From VRUE01 sp963728835 (GTDB lineage Bacteria; Actinomycetota; Thermoleophilia; Solirubrobacterales; 70-9), in contig CAVSKZ010000002.1 of assembly GCA_963728835.1 (NCBI GenBank), positions 1,054,001 to 1,118,000 of the forward strand: 64,000 nt of DNA. The letters are read 5' to 3'. Below, piece by piece: positions 1 to 8,542 of this stretch. Position 1 is the first letter of the stretch. Each line of letters opens with the position of its first letter. The translations under genes and the position numbers were made by a program. A model generated the notes under the pieces. That model saw only the letters and a list, made by a program, of their open reading frames with translations, was not told the DNA's origin and searched no databases.

Positions 1-884
1 TCGCGCTTGCCGGGCGAACCGTGTGGGGAACCGCACCGGAGGAGATATCCATGCTCCACGCGCTCTTCTACATCAGCGCCGCGGGCAGCTTCGACAAGCT
101 GATCGACACCAAGGGCGGAGCGCAGCAGGATCGCGTCGAAGGCGGGGCGCACGGCCTGGCAATCGGCCTGGCCGACACCCTCGGCGACCGGGTCCGGCTG
201 GGCGAGCCCGTCCGCCGGATCGAGCAGCGCCCCGACTCGGTGCTGGTGGTCGCCCGCGGCAGCGAGGTCGAGGCGCGGCGCGCGATCGTCGCCCTGCCGC
301 CCGTGCTGGCCGCGCGGATCGAGTTCGATCCGCAGCTGCCGGAGCGGCGCCGCCTGCTCGCCGAGCGGATGAGGCCCGGCGCCCCCGCCAAGTGCACGGC
401 GCTCTACCCAGAGCCCTTCTGGCGCGATGAGGGGCTGAGCGGCGAGTCAGTCACCGACATCGGGCCGGTGACGCTGACCTTCGACAGCTCGCCGCGCGAC
501 GGGTCCGCCGGGGTGATGCTGGGCTTCGTCGGCGGTCCCGAGGCGCGCGAGATGGCGGCGATGGCCCCGGCCGAGCGCCGCGCCGCGGTGCTCGCCTGCT
601 TCGAGCGCCTCTTCGGCCCCCGCGCCGCGCAGCCGCTCGACTATGCCGAACAGGCCTGGGCGGAGGAGGAGCACTCGGCGGGCGGGCCGACCTCGAATTT
701 CGGCCCGGGAGGGTGGACCGCCTGCGGGCCCTCCCTGCGCGAGCCGGTCGGCCGAGTCCACTGGGCCGGCACCGAGACCGCCACCGTCTGGAGCGGCTAC
801 ATGGAGGGTGCCCTGCAGGCAGGCGAGCGGGCGGCCGCCGAGGCTCTCGCTCAGCTTGCTACCGCGACGGCACCCCTTGTCTAG
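1..884 (+). CDS. Flavin-dependent amine oxidase, 5' end outside window
   Basis: This is the C-terminal part, about 293 residues, of a flavin-containing amine oxidase. The reading frame is open back to position 3, so the true start and the N-terminal FAD-binding fold lie upstream. The end of the protein carries the family's closing FAD motif (VHWAGTETATVWSGYMEGA), which packs against the flavin ring. Family members oxidise amines with oxygen, releasing an aldehyde or imine, ammonia and hydrogen peroxide. The substrate cannot be read from the sequence. The gene stops 22 bases before rlmN, which seems to have its own promoter, so the two are adjacent rather than clearly co-transcribed. Confidence 0.8.
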   Translation, partial: ALAGRTVWGTAPEEISMLHALFYISAAGSFDKLIDTKGGAQQDRVEGGAHGLAIGLADTLGDRVRLGEPVRRIEQRPDSVLVVARGSEVEARRAIVALPPVLAARIEFDPQLPERRRLLAERMRPGAPAKCTALYPEPFWRDEGLSGESVTDIGPVTLTFDSSPRDGSAGVMLGFVGGPEAREMAAMAPAERRAAVLACFERLFGPRAAQPLDYAEQAWAEEEHSAGGPTSNFGPGGWTACGPSLREPVGRVHWAGTETATVWSGYMEGALQAGERAAAEALAQLATATAPLV

Positions 885-894
885 GAGGGACTCC

Positions 895-900
895 TAAACT
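895..900 (+). promoter_or_regulatory. -10 hexamer of a probable leaderless rlmN promoter
   Basis: TAAACT fits the actinobacterial -10 consensus TANNNT. Exactly six bases (CGCCGG) separate it from the GTG start, so the predicted transcription start is the first base of the start codon. The same geometry recurs at tilS, hpt, folP, folB and the ECF sigma gene in this window. Confidence 0.5.
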
Positions 901-906
901 CGCCGG

Positions 907-1884
907 GTGGACCGCGCCCTGCTCGACAGCACGCTGGCCGAGGCCGGCGAGCCCGACTACCGCGCCTCCCAGGTCTGGGAGTGGGTGGCGCGGGGAGCCC
1001 GCTCCTACGAGGAGATGACGAACCTGCCGGCCTCGTTGCGAGAGCGCCTCGCGGCGTCGGTGCCGATCTCCACCCTGGCCACCGTCGAGGAGGCGAAGTC
1101 CGACGACGGCACGGTCAAGGCGCTCTTCCACACCGGCGACGGGCGCCCGATCGAGGCGGTGCTGATGCGCTACCGCGACGGGCGCCGCTCGGTCTGCCTC
1201 TCCTCGCAGTCGGGCTGCCCCCTCACCTGCACCTTCTGCGCAACCGGGCAGATGAGGTTCGGCCGCAACCTCAGCCCCGACGAGATCCTCGACCAGGCGC
1301 TGCACTTCCGCCGCGCCGAAGCGATCGACCACGTCGTCTTCATGGGCATGGGGGAGCCGACGATGAACCTCGACGCCGTGCTTGGTGCCTGCGAGCGGCT
1401 GCCGGACGTCGGCGTGACCCACCGCCGCACCGCGATCTCCACGGTCGGCTGGGTGCCGGGCATCGACCGTCTCGCCGATTGCGAGATGCCGGTCAGCCTG
1501 GCGCTCTCCCTGCACGCCCCCAACGACGGGCTGCGCTCGCAGCTGATGCCGGTCAACGACCGCTACCCGCTGGCCGAGGTGCTTGCCGCCTGCGAGCGCT
1601 ATCGCGCCCGCCGCCGGCGCAAGGTCTTCGTCGAGTACGTGATGCTCGACGGCGTCAACGACCTCCCCGAGCACGCCCGGCAGCTGGCAGCCCTGCTCGA
1701 TCCCCGCGCCTACAAGGTCAACCTGATCCCCTACAACCCGACCGGCGCCTACGACGGCTCCCCGCCCGAGCGAATCGAGGGCTTCCGCGCGATCCTCGCC
1801 GAGCACCGCCTCACCGCCACCGTACGCCTCACCCGCGGCCGCGACATCGCCGCCGCCTGCGGCCAACTCGCCGCCGGTGCCTGA
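907..1884 (+). CDS. rlmN: 23S rRNA (adenine2503-C2)-methyltransferase RlmN
   Basis: Radical-SAM enzyme that methylates C2 of A2503 in 23S rRNA, and of A37 in some tRNAs, in the cytoplasm. The CX3CX2C iron-sulfur cluster motif is at Cys104, Cys108 and Cys111 (GCPLTCTFC). The second catalytic cysteine, which forms the methyl-cysteine intermediate, is in ACGQL near residue 319. The protein is 325 residues, slightly shorter than typical RlmN (about 350-380) because the N-terminal accessory domain is compact. The start is GTG. A TAAACT hexamer ends six bases before it, which suggests a leaderless transcript; GGAGGG further upstream overlaps the previous stop codon. Confidence 0.93.
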   Translation: MDRALLDSTLAEAGEPDYRASQVWEWVARGARSYEEMTNLPASLRERLAASVPISTLATVEEAKSDDGTVKALFHTGDGRPIEAVLMRYRDGRRSVCLSSQSGCPLTCTFCATGQMRFGRNLSPDEILDQALHFRRAEAIDHVVFMGMGEPTMNLDAVLGACERLPDVGVTHRRTAISTVGWVPGIDRLADCEMPVSLALSLHAPNDGLRSQLMPVNDRYPLAEVLAACERYRARRRRKVFVEYVMLDGVNDLPEHARQLAALLDPRAYKVNLIPYNPTGAYDGSPPERIEGFRAILAEHRLTATVRLTRGRDIAAACGQLAAGA

Positions 1885-1923
1885 TCGGACGTTTGGCCGG
1901 TCAGCCAACTAGGATTCGGGGCG

Positions 1924-3498
1924 ATGCCCGTCGAGAGTCCGGCCAAGCCTGCGGAACGCATCGAGCCGCCGAGGCAGCTGAGCGCCAACCCGATCCGCCG
2001 CGTCGCCGAAGACGTGCGCGCGGAGTACAGGGTGCGCCGTCGCGGCACCTACCCCCCGGGCCCGAAGAGCTTCGACTTCGGTCGCACCCTGCAGGCCGCG
2101 CGGGACCCCCTGCCGCTGCTCCTCTCCCTCTACGAGGAGTACGGGCCGATCTTCAGCACCCGGCTCCTCCACCATCCGGTGATCTTCATGCTCGGCCCGG
2201 AGGCCAACCACTTCATCACCGTCGCCCACCCGGAGAACTTCCACTGGCGCGAGTCGAGCTTCGGCGACCTGATCCCGCTGCTCGGCGACGGCCTGCTGAC
2301 GATCGACGACGCCTACCACGACCGGGCGCGGGAGATCATGATGCCGGCCTTCCATCGCGAGCAGGTCTCGGCCGCGGTGGAGGCGATGACCGACGAGGCC
2401 ACGCCGGCGATCGAGCGTCTCCGCCCCGGCCAGGTCGTCGACGTCTACGAGTGGATGCGCGGCCTCGCGATGCGGATCGCGATGCGGGCGCTGCTCGGGC
2501 TCGACCCCGACGAGGCGGGCAAGGGCGCGGCGGCCGCGGAGCACTTCGAGCGGGCGCTCAGCTTCTACGGCATCGACTTCCACCTGCGGCTGCTGCGCGG
2601 ACCGGGCTCGCCCTGGGCGAAGATGGTCCGCTCGCGCGACGTCCTCGACCAGATCGTCTACGACGAGATCGCACGCCGCCGCGCGGATCCCGACGAGAGC
2701 CGCCGCGACATCCTCAGCCTGCTGCTCGGCGTGCGCGACGAGGCGGGGGAGGGCTTCTCCGCCAAGGAGGTGCGCGACCAGGTGATGACGCTGATGTTCG
2801 CCGGCCACGACACCTCCACCTCGACCCTCACCTTCATGATGTACGAGCTCGCCCGCCACCCCGACGTGGTCGAGAAGCTCTGCGAGGAGCAGGACCGCGT
2901 GCTCGCCGGCGCCACGCCGGACATCGACACGCTCGAGAAGGAGATGCCCTACCTCGACATGGTCCTCGACGAGGTCCTGCGCCTCTACCCGCCGGCCTGG
3001 ATCGGCCCGCGGCGGGCGATGCACGACTTCGAGTTCAACGGCCACAGCGTCCGCCGTGCGGCATACGTCAACTACTGCTCCTGGGCCAGCCACCGCATAC
3101 CCGAGGTCTTCCCGGACCCTGAGGCGTTCATCCCCGAGCGCTTTACCCGCGAGCGGAAGGCGGCTCTGCCGCGCGGCGCCTACGTCCCCTTCGGCGGCGG
3201 CAGGCGGATCTGCATCGGCAAGCGCTTCGGCCAGACCGAGGTGAAGCTGGTGGCGACGATGCTGCTGCAGAAGCTGCACCTCGACGCAATGCCCGGCCGC
3301 ACGATGACCGTGCGCCAGATGCCGACCCTCTCACCCAGGGGCGGCCTCGAGATGCGAGTCCTCCCCGAACCTGACCAGCTTCGGGCCAAGACAGCTCAAG
3401 CTGCGAGTGCCCCTTCCGCAGCTTTGGAAGCAAAGTTGCGAAGACGTTCCTCCCCGCGGGTGGCGCGGATTTGGGGGACCACCCCGAGGAAGCTTTAG
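1924..3498 (+). CDS. Cytochrome P450
   Basis: Heme-thiolate monooxygenase of 524 residues. The heme-binding loop FGGGRRICIGKRFG places the axial ligand at Cys430. The I-helix oxygen-activation motif AGHDTST is near residues 293-299 and the K-helix ExxR is in DEVLRLYP. There is no membrane anchor, so it is a soluble class that needs a ferredoxin or flavodoxin partner, none of which is nearby. The substrate is unknown. A normal P450 would end near residue 480 (EMRVLPEP). The last 40 or so residues are low-complexity and basic and run into the palindromic element at 3452-3544, so the C-terminus looks altered by that element. TAGGAT lies eight bases before the ATG. Confidence 0.9.
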   Translation: MPVESPAKPAERIEPPRQLSANPIRRVAEDVRAEYRVRRRGTYPPGPKSFDFGRTLQAARDPLPLLLSLYEEYGPIFSTRLLHHPVIFMLGPEANHFITVAHPENFHWRESSFGDLIPLLGDGLLTIDDAYHDRAREIMMPAFHREQVSAAVEAMTDEATPAIERLRPGQVVDVYEWMRGLAMRIAMRALLGLDPDEAGKGAAAAEHFERALSFYGIDFHLRLLRGPGSPWAKMVRSRDVLDQIVYDEIARRRADPDESRRDILSLLLGVRDEAGEGFSAKEVRDQVMTLMFAGHDTSTSTLTFMMYELARHPDVVEKLCEEQDRVLAGATPDIDTLEKEMPYLDMVLDEVLRLYPPAWIGPRRAMHDFEFNGHSVRRAAYVNYCSWASHRIPEVFPDPEAFIPERFTRERKAALPRGAYVPFGGGRRICIGKRFGQTEVKLVATMLLQKLHLDAMPGRTMTVRQMPTLSPRGGLEMRVLPEPDQLRAKTAQAASAPSAALEAKLRRRSSPRVARIWGTTPRKL

Positions 3499-3544
3499 CT
3501 ACCGCAGGGGTGGTGGCACCAAATCCGCGACAGGACCCGCGGGG
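3452..3544 (+). repeat. Family B structured palindromic element, copy 1
   Basis: Nested inverted repeats. The outer 10-bp stem is 3452-3461 with 3535-3544. The inner 10-bp stem is 3465-3474 with 3519-3528, and a third stem is ACCACCCC (3478-3485) with GGGGTGGT (3507-3514). Between the outer and inner stems is an asymmetric internal loop, GGC on the left and GACAGG on the right. The tip carries GAGGA (3486-3490) and CGCA (3503-3506). The same loops recur at 34435-34519 (reverse) and 52756-52843, with stems of different sequence. It covers the stop codon of the P450 gene and lies just before the convergent glutamine synthetase stop, so a role as a two-way 3' end is plausible. Confidence 0.75.
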
Positions 3545-3560
3545 CCGACACGCGTCGGCG

Positions 3561-5720
3561 CTACTTAATAAAAAGCATCTCCTCATACTTCGGCAGCGGC
3601 CAGAGGTCGTCGGCGACTACCTTCTCCAGCCTGTCGGCCGCCTCGCGGACCTTGTCCATCGCGGCGATCTGCTTGTCACGGGCGTGGATCGCCATCTCCA
3701 TGCCCTCCAGGCCCGGGTCGGCGTTGGCCGACTCCAGCTCGTCAAGAGCGCCGACCAGCCTGTCGACGAGGCCGCGCAGGTTGGCGTCCAGCTGCTCAGT
3801 GACCCCTCCGATGCCGCTTTCCTGCAGCAATGCCAGATGGCGCAGCGCCGCAGGCAGGATCATCGTCTTGGCGATCGAGAAGGTCGTCTCCGCCTCGATG
3901 TTTGCCCGGATCCAGTACTGCTCGACCCAGACCTCGTAACGCGACTCCAGCTCGCGCTTGGAGAGCACCTTGTAGTTCTCGAAGGCGGCGACGGTCTGCT
4001 CGCCGAGCACCTCGGGCAGCGCGTCGGGCGTTGTGCGCAGGTTCTTCAGTCCGCGCTGCTCCGCCTCAGCGTGCCAGGCCTCGTCGTAGTTGTCGCCGTC
4101 GAAGATGACCCGCTTGTTGGCGGAGTAAGACTCCTTGACCACCTCGATGACGGCCTCGGCGACGTCCATGCCGTCGCCGCTCTTTGCCTCCAGCTTGTCG
4201 GCGAGCTCGTCGATCGCCTCGGCGACGATCGTGTTGAGCACCGTGTTGGGGAAGGCGAGCGACATGCTCGAGCCCAGCGCCCGGAACTCGAATTTGTTGC
4301 CGGTGAAGGCGAAGGGCGAGGTGCGGTTGCGGTCGCCGCCGTGCATCGGCAGCGCCGGCAGCACCGTGGCGCCCAGCTCGAGGAAGGAAGCGGGCGTATG
4401 CGGGTCGCCTTCTCCGCTGGCGATCGCCTCGAAGGCCTTCTCCAGCTCGGCGCCGAGGAAGATCGAGATGATCGCCGGCGGCGCCTCGTTGGCACCGAGG
4501 CGGTGGTCCTGGCCGATGTTGGCGACCGAGGCCCGCAGCAGGCCCTGGTGCTTGTTGACGGCCTGGATCACCGCAGCGCAGAAGAAGAGGAAGTGGACGT
4601 TGTCGGCCGGCGTGTCGCCCGGGTCGAGCAGGTTGGCGCCGGTGTCGGTGCCCATCGACCAGTTGTTGTGCTTGCCCGAGCCGTTGACGCCGGCGAAGGG
4701 CTTCTCGTGCAGCAGGCAGACCAGGCCGTAGCGGCGGGCGACGCTCTCCAGGACCTGCATCATCAGCTGCTGGTGGTCGGAGCCGACGTTCGAGTTCTCG
4801 AAGACCGGTGCGATCTCGTACTGGTTCGGCGCCACCTCGTTGTGGCGGGTCTTGACCGGGATGCCCAGCTTGCGCGCCTCCAGCTCTGTCTCCAGCATGC
4901 AGGCGAGGATCCGCTCCGGGATCGAGCCGAAGTAGTGGTCGTCCAGCTCATGCCCCTTCGGCGGCTTGGCGCCGAAGAGGGTGCGCCCGGTCGAGATCAG
5001 GTCGGGGCGCTCGAAGAAGTACTGCTCGTCGATCAGGAAGTACTCCTGCTCGGGCCCGACGGTGGTGAAGACGCGCTTGCTCTCGGTGTCGCCGAGCAGC
5101 GCCAGCGCCTTGATCGCCGAGCGCGAGAGCGCGTCCATCGAGCGCAGCAGGGGGATCTTCGCGTCGAGCGCCTCGCCGGTCCAGGAGGCGAAGGCGGTCG
5201 GGATGCAGAGCAGCGCCCCGTTCGGGTTCTCGAGGATGAAGGCGGGGGAGGTCGGGTCCCAGGCGGTGTAGCCGCGCGCCTCGAAGGTGGCGCGGACGCC
5301 GCCGGTGGGGAAGGAGGAGGCGTCGGGCTCGCCCTGGATCAGCTCCTTGCCCGAGAAGCCGGCCAGCGCCGCGCCTTCGCCGCCGGAGGGCTCGAAGAAG
5401 GAGTCGTGCTTCTCCGCCGTGGAGCCGGTCAGCGGCTGGAACATGTGGGTGAAGTGGGTCGCGCCGTTCTCCAGCGCCCACTCCTTCATCGCCTCGGCGA
5501 CGGCGTCGGCGAGGCTCGGGTCGAGCGCCTCGCCGCCTTCGAGGGTGGCCTGAAGCTTCTCGAAGACGTCTGCGGGCAGGCGTTCGCGCTGCACGGCGAC
5601 GGAGAAGACGTTGGCGCCGAAGAGGTCGTTCTCGGGCTGCGTCAGGTCGAGCGCGCCGAGTGCCTCCCCGTTGGAGCTCCACTGCGCTGCGGTCACGTTC
5701 TGCTGGCGGATACGGGTCAT
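3561..5720 (-). CDS. glnN: Type III glutamine synthetase (GSIII)
   Basis: Makes glutamine from glutamate, ammonium and ATP in the cytoplasm. At 719 residues it is the large type III form (GlnN) rather than the 450-470-residue GlnA. Diagnostic segments are VGPEQEYFLID near residues 228-238 and GVNGSGKHNNWSMGT near residues 343-357, which form the catalytic core. GSIII is known mainly from Bacteroidetes, cyanobacteria and some Actinobacteria and is not adenylylated like GlnA. The ATG is preceded by GAGGGA. The gene is convergent with the P450 gene. The amt and P-II genes 12 kb away suggest ammonium assimilation is well represented here, but no shared operator is visible. Confidence 0.93.
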   Translation of the reverse strand: MTRIRQQNVTAAQWSSNGEALGALDLTQPENDLFGANVFSVAVQRERLPADVFEKLQATLEGGEALDPSLADAVAEAMKEWALENGATHFTHMFQPLTGSTAEKHDSFFEPSGGEGAALAGFSGKELIQGEPDASSFPTGGVRATFEARGYTAWDPTSPAFILENPNGALLCIPTAFASWTGEALDAKIPLLRSMDALSRSAIKALALLGDTESKRVFTTVGPEQEYFLIDEQYFFERPDLISTGRTLFGAKPPKGHELDDHYFGSIPERILACMLETELEARKLGIPVKTRHNEVAPNQYEIAPVFENSNVGSDHQQLMMQVLESVARRYGLVCLLHEKPFAGVNGSGKHNNWSMGTDTGANLLDPGDTPADNVHFLFFCAAVIQAVNKHQGLLRASVANIGQDHRLGANEAPPAIISIFLGAELEKAFEAIASGEGDPHTPASFLELGATVLPALPMHGGDRNRTSPFAFTGNKFEFRALGSSMSLAFPNTVLNTIVAEAIDELADKLEAKSGDGMDVAEAVIEVVKESYSANKRVIFDGDNYDEAWHAEAEQRGLKNLRTTPDALPEVLGEQTVAAFENYKVLSKRELESRYEVWVEQYWIRANIEAETTFSIAKTMILPAALRHLALLQESGIGGVTEQLDANLRGLVDRLVGALDELESANADPGLEGMEMAIHARDKQIAAMDKVREAADRLEKVVADDLWPLPKYEEMLFIK

Positions 5721-5878
5721 CGCTTTGTCGTCCCTCGCTTGGCGTCGCGCCCGGCCGGCGGGCGCGGTCGATTACCGGTCTACTCCCCTTGAAAGAGTAA
5801 AAAAAGAGCCTAATGGCAATCGCTCGGAGATGCCTTTGTACCGCGGTATAAGGATCGTCCGCGGAGCTTGTACGCCGG

Positions 5879-6403
5879 CTAGGGGGACTGGGTACCGGGC
5901 ACCGCGCGCAGGAGGCCCAGTGGGTGGCGCGCCCGGAAGCCGCCGGTCGGCCGCATCTCTTCGCTCCAGCCCGGGCCGTGCCCGTCGTCTTCGGCGGTGG
6001 AAGACGTGTCCCAGCGCAGGCCGGCGATCACAGCGAAGACGTGGTCGTGGCTGGCGTAGATCCGCACCCAGCTGCCGGGGCCGCCCCCGCCCCAGCGCAT
6101 GAAGCCGCGGGAATCGAGGGGCGAGTCGAGCAGCCCGGCTGCGTGCATCACGTAGCTGACCGAGCCCGAGCAGTCATAGCCTCGCGAGCGCCAGCCGCGG
6201 TGACCGCCGCCCCACAGATAAGGACGATGGCGGATCCGGTTCGCCGCCTGGATCATCGCCTCGACCGCCGGCGGCGCCGAAGCGGGTGCCACCGCACGCC
6301 CGCTGGGCAGCAGCGTCGCCTGCGGGACCGCAGCGCTCGCGCCTGGCGCCGGTGCCAGCAGGCACGTGCACGCGGTGAGCAGGATCGTCCCCCGTCGAAG
6401 CAT
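5879..6403 (-). CDS. Exported NlpC/P60-like peptidoglycan hydrolase
   Basis: A 174-residue protein with a signal peptide (MLRRGTILLTACTCLLAPAP, cleavage probably after ASA near residue 24). The mature part holds an NlpC/P60-like papain fold: the catalytic cysteine in YDCSGSVSY near residue 95 and the histidine in SHDHVFAVIAG near residues 138-148. This pattern (DCSGS, SPLDS, WVRIYA, HVFAVIAGLRWDTS) belongs to a common actinobacterial group assumed to cleave cell-wall peptides. The family also includes non-peptidase members, so the activity is inferred. It is divergent from the fatty-acid oxidation gene at 6477, with a 73-base shared upstream region. The 158 bases between its stop and the glnN start hold no gene, only a TACCGCGGTA palindrome. 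Confidence 0.78.
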   Translation of the reverse strand: MLRRGTILLTACTCLLAPAPGASAAVPQATLLPSGRAVAPASAPPAVEAMIQAANRIRHRPYLWGGGHRGWRSRGYDCSGSVSYVMHAAGLLDSPLDSRGFMRWGGGGPGSWVRIYASHDHVFAVIAGLRWDTSSTAEDDGHGPGWSEEMRPTGGFRARHPLGLLRAVPGTQSP

Positions 6404-6476
6404 GAAAGACCTCTATCGGCAACCGGCGGCACATCTATAGCCTTCGGCCGACCCCGACCCTGGAGGAGCCCAGCAA

Positions 6477-8477
6477 ATGTTCGTCTCGAAGGCCGCCGTC
6501 GTCGGCGGCGGCACCATGGGCGGTGAGATCGCTCAGGCGATCGCCGCCGCCGACGTCCCCGTCGTCGTCAAGGACATCGACCAGAAGTTCGTCGACGCCG
6601 CGGTCGAGAAGGCGCGCGCGGTCACCGAGGGGCAGCTCGCCCGCCTGGTCAAGAAAGAGAAGCTGACCCAGGAGCAGGCGGACGCGCGGCTTGCCGAGGT
6701 GATGGGGCTCGTTAGGGGAACCACCACCTACGAGGGGTTCGGCGACGTCGACTTCGTCGTCGAGGCGGTGCCGGAGCGGATGGAGGTCAAGCAGGCGGTC
6801 TTCCGCGAGCTCGACGCGGCTACCCCGGGGCACGCGATCCTCGCCTCCAACACCTCCTCGCTCTCGATCACCGAGATGGCGGAGACGACGCTGCGGCCCG
6901 ACAAGGTCGTCGGCTTCCACTTCTTCTACCCGGCCTCGGTGATGCCCCTGGTCGAGGTGATCGCCGGCGAAGACACCTCCGAGGAGACGGCGACGGTCGC
7001 CTACAACTTCGCCCAGGCGATCAAGAAACAGCCGATCGTCTGCGGCGAGGTGCCCGGCTTCGTCGTCAACCGGGTCCTGATGGCGACGATGGGGGAGGTG
7101 TGGCGCGCCCAGGAGGAGCAGGGCCTCTCGCTGAAGGCGATCGACGAGGCGTTCACGGCCGCCCAGGTCTCTCCGATGGGCCCCTTCTTCCTCACCGACC
7201 TGCTCGGGCTCGACACGGTCCTGCACGTCGCCGAGCACCTCGCCGATTCCTACGGGGAGACCTTCTACGTCCACCAGGGCCTGAAGCAGCTGGTCGCCGA
7301 CGGCAAGCTCGGCGCCAAGTCGGGTGGCGAGGGGTTCTTCAAGGACGGCGAGCAGAACGTCCCCGGCGACGCCGGCCCCGACGCCGAGGAGCTCATCTCG
7401 CTGTTCACCTGCCGGGCGCTGATCGAGGCCTGCCTCCTGGTCGAGGAGGGCGTCTGCTCCGTCCGCGACATCGACGTCGGGATGATGGCCGGGGCCGGCC
7501 TGGACCCGCGCAAAGGCCTGCTGCCTCCCTTCTGGAAAGCCGACGTCGAGGGTCTCGACAAGGTGCTGGAGCGGATGGAGGGCCTCCGCGAGCGCCACGG
7601 CGATCGCTTCGCGCCGCCGGTCCTGCTGCGCCGCCTCGTCGCCCAGGGCCGCCTCGGGATGGCGTCCGGCCAGGGCTTCTACCCCTACCCCCAGCCCGAC
7701 GAGGGCGAGCAGGCAGAGACGGTGAAGCTGGAGACCCGCGGCAACGTGGCAATCGCCTGGCTCGCCAACGCGCCGATGAACGCCGTCTCACCCGATGTGA
7801 TCCGCGACCTGGGGGCCGTCTGGGAGCGGGTGAAGGCGGCGGACGGGGTGGGTGCGGTGGTGATCGCCTCTTCGATCCCACTCGTCTTCTCCGCCGGCGC
7901 CGACATCAAGGCCTTCACCCAGATGGACGAGAGCGGGGGCGAGGAGCTGATCCACACGGCCCACGCCCTTCTGCGTGACTTCGGCCAGGCCCCGGTGGCC
8001 ACGATCGCCGCGGTCAACGCACTTGCCTTCGGCGGCGGCTGCGAGCTGGCGATGGCCTGCGACGTCCGGATCGCCGCCGAGGCGGCGGTGTTCGGCCAGC
8101 CCGAGGTGAAGCTGGGGATCATCCCCGGCTTCGGCGGCACCCAGCGCCTGCCGCGCCTGGTCGGTCCCAACAAGGCCTTGGAGATGAACCTGGCCGGCGA
8201 TGCGATCCTCGCCGGCGAGGCGCTCGAATCCGGCCTTGCGAACCGCGTCGTCCCCGACCACGAGCTCTTCGAGACCGCCCTGATGTGGGGTCGCAAGCTC
8301 GCCGGCCAGGCCCCCGTCGCGGTCGAGCAGATCAAGCGGGTCTCCCACGCCGGCGACCTCGACCAGGGCATCGAGGCCGAGAAGCAGGGCTTCGCCGCCG
8401 CCTTCCGCAGCGAGGACGCCAGGGAGGGCATCGGCGCCTTCCTAGCCAAGCGAACTCCCAAATGGAGCGGCAAGTAG
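6477..8477 (+). CDS. 3-hydroxyacyl-CoA dehydrogenase / enoyl-CoA hydratase fusion
   Basis: Bifunctional beta-oxidation enzyme of 666 residues. The dehydrogenase is N-terminal, with NAD-binding GGGTMGGEIA at residues 10-19 and two C-terminal 3HCDH helical domains. The enoyl-CoA hydratase is C-terminal from about residue 415, with oxyanion-hole segments FSAGADIKAF and ALAFGGGCELAMA and the downstream GIIPGFGGTQRL. This is the reverse of E. coli FadB, where the hydratase comes first. The dehydrogenase-first order is known in archaea and some bacteria. It hydrates enoyl-CoA and oxidises the product to 3-ketoacyl-CoA. No thiolase gene is adjacent. GGAGGAG precedes the ATG. The acyl-CoA dehydrogenases at 60904-63219 could supply its substrate. 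Confidence 0.92.
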   Translation: MFVSKAAVVGGGTMGGEIAQAIAAADVPVVVKDIDQKFVDAAVEKARAVTEGQLARLVKKEKLTQEQADARLAEVMGLVRGTTTYEGFGDVDFVVEAVPERMEVKQAVFRELDAATPGHAILASNTSSLSITEMAETTLRPDKVVGFHFFYPASVMPLVEVIAGEDTSEETATVAYNFAQAIKKQPIVCGEVPGFVVNRVLMATMGEVWRAQEEQGLSLKAIDEAFTAAQVSPMGPFFLTDLLGLDTVLHVAEHLADSYGETFYVHQGLKQLVADGKLGAKSGGEGFFKDGEQNVPGDAGPDAEELISLFTCRALIEACLLVEEGVCSVRDIDVGMMAGAGLDPRKGLLPPFWKADVEGLDKVLERMEGLRERHGDRFAPPVLLRRLVAQGRLGMASGQGFYPYPQPDEGEQAETVKLETRGNVAIAWLANAPMNAVSPDVIRDLGAVWERVKAADGVGAVVIASSIPLVFSAGADIKAFTQMDESGGEELIHTAHALLRDFGQAPVATIAAVNALAFGGGCELAMACDVRIAAEAAVFGQPEVKLGIIPGFGGTQRLPRLVGPNKALEMNLAGDAILAGEALESGLANRVVPDHELFETALMWGRKLAGQAPVAVEQIKRVSHAGDLDQGIEAEKQGFAAAFRSEDAREGIGAFLAKRTPKWSGK

Positions 8478-8490
8478 CCGACACCAGGGG

Positions 8491-8537
8491 CCGACGGGAC
8501 GAAATCCGCCTCAGTGAGGCGGATTTCGTCCCGTCGG
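8491..8537 (+). repeat. Perfect 23-bp palindrome before the sirtuin core
   Basis: Arms 8491-8513 and 8515-8537 are perfectly complementary around a single G. The hairpin starts 13 bases after the stop of the dehydrogenase/hydratase gene and ends five bases before an in-frame GTG of the sirtuin. There is no U-tract. It could be a terminator, a 3' stabiliser or a translational control hairpin. If the sirtuin starts at 8462 it would be translated as a 15-16-residue insert. Confidence 0.7.
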
Positions 8538-8542
8538 CGGGG

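Noticed and set aside
981..3122. Long open frames antisense or shifted to real genes, such as 981-3122, 10868-13741 and 13962-16877
   Set aside because: They are rich in Arg, Pro and Gly, match no family, and lie opposite genes with strong motifs. They are expected in 70% GC DNA.
3440..3449. Decamer AAGACGTTCC also present at 20203-20212
   Set aside because: Ten bases can recur by chance in 64 kb, and the surrounding structures do not align well, so I did not merge the two elements.
3452..3544. Kink-turn in the GGC/GACAGG internal loop of family B
   Set aside because: The tandem G-A/A-G pairs next to a three-base bulge required by the k-turn consensus are not in the right order.
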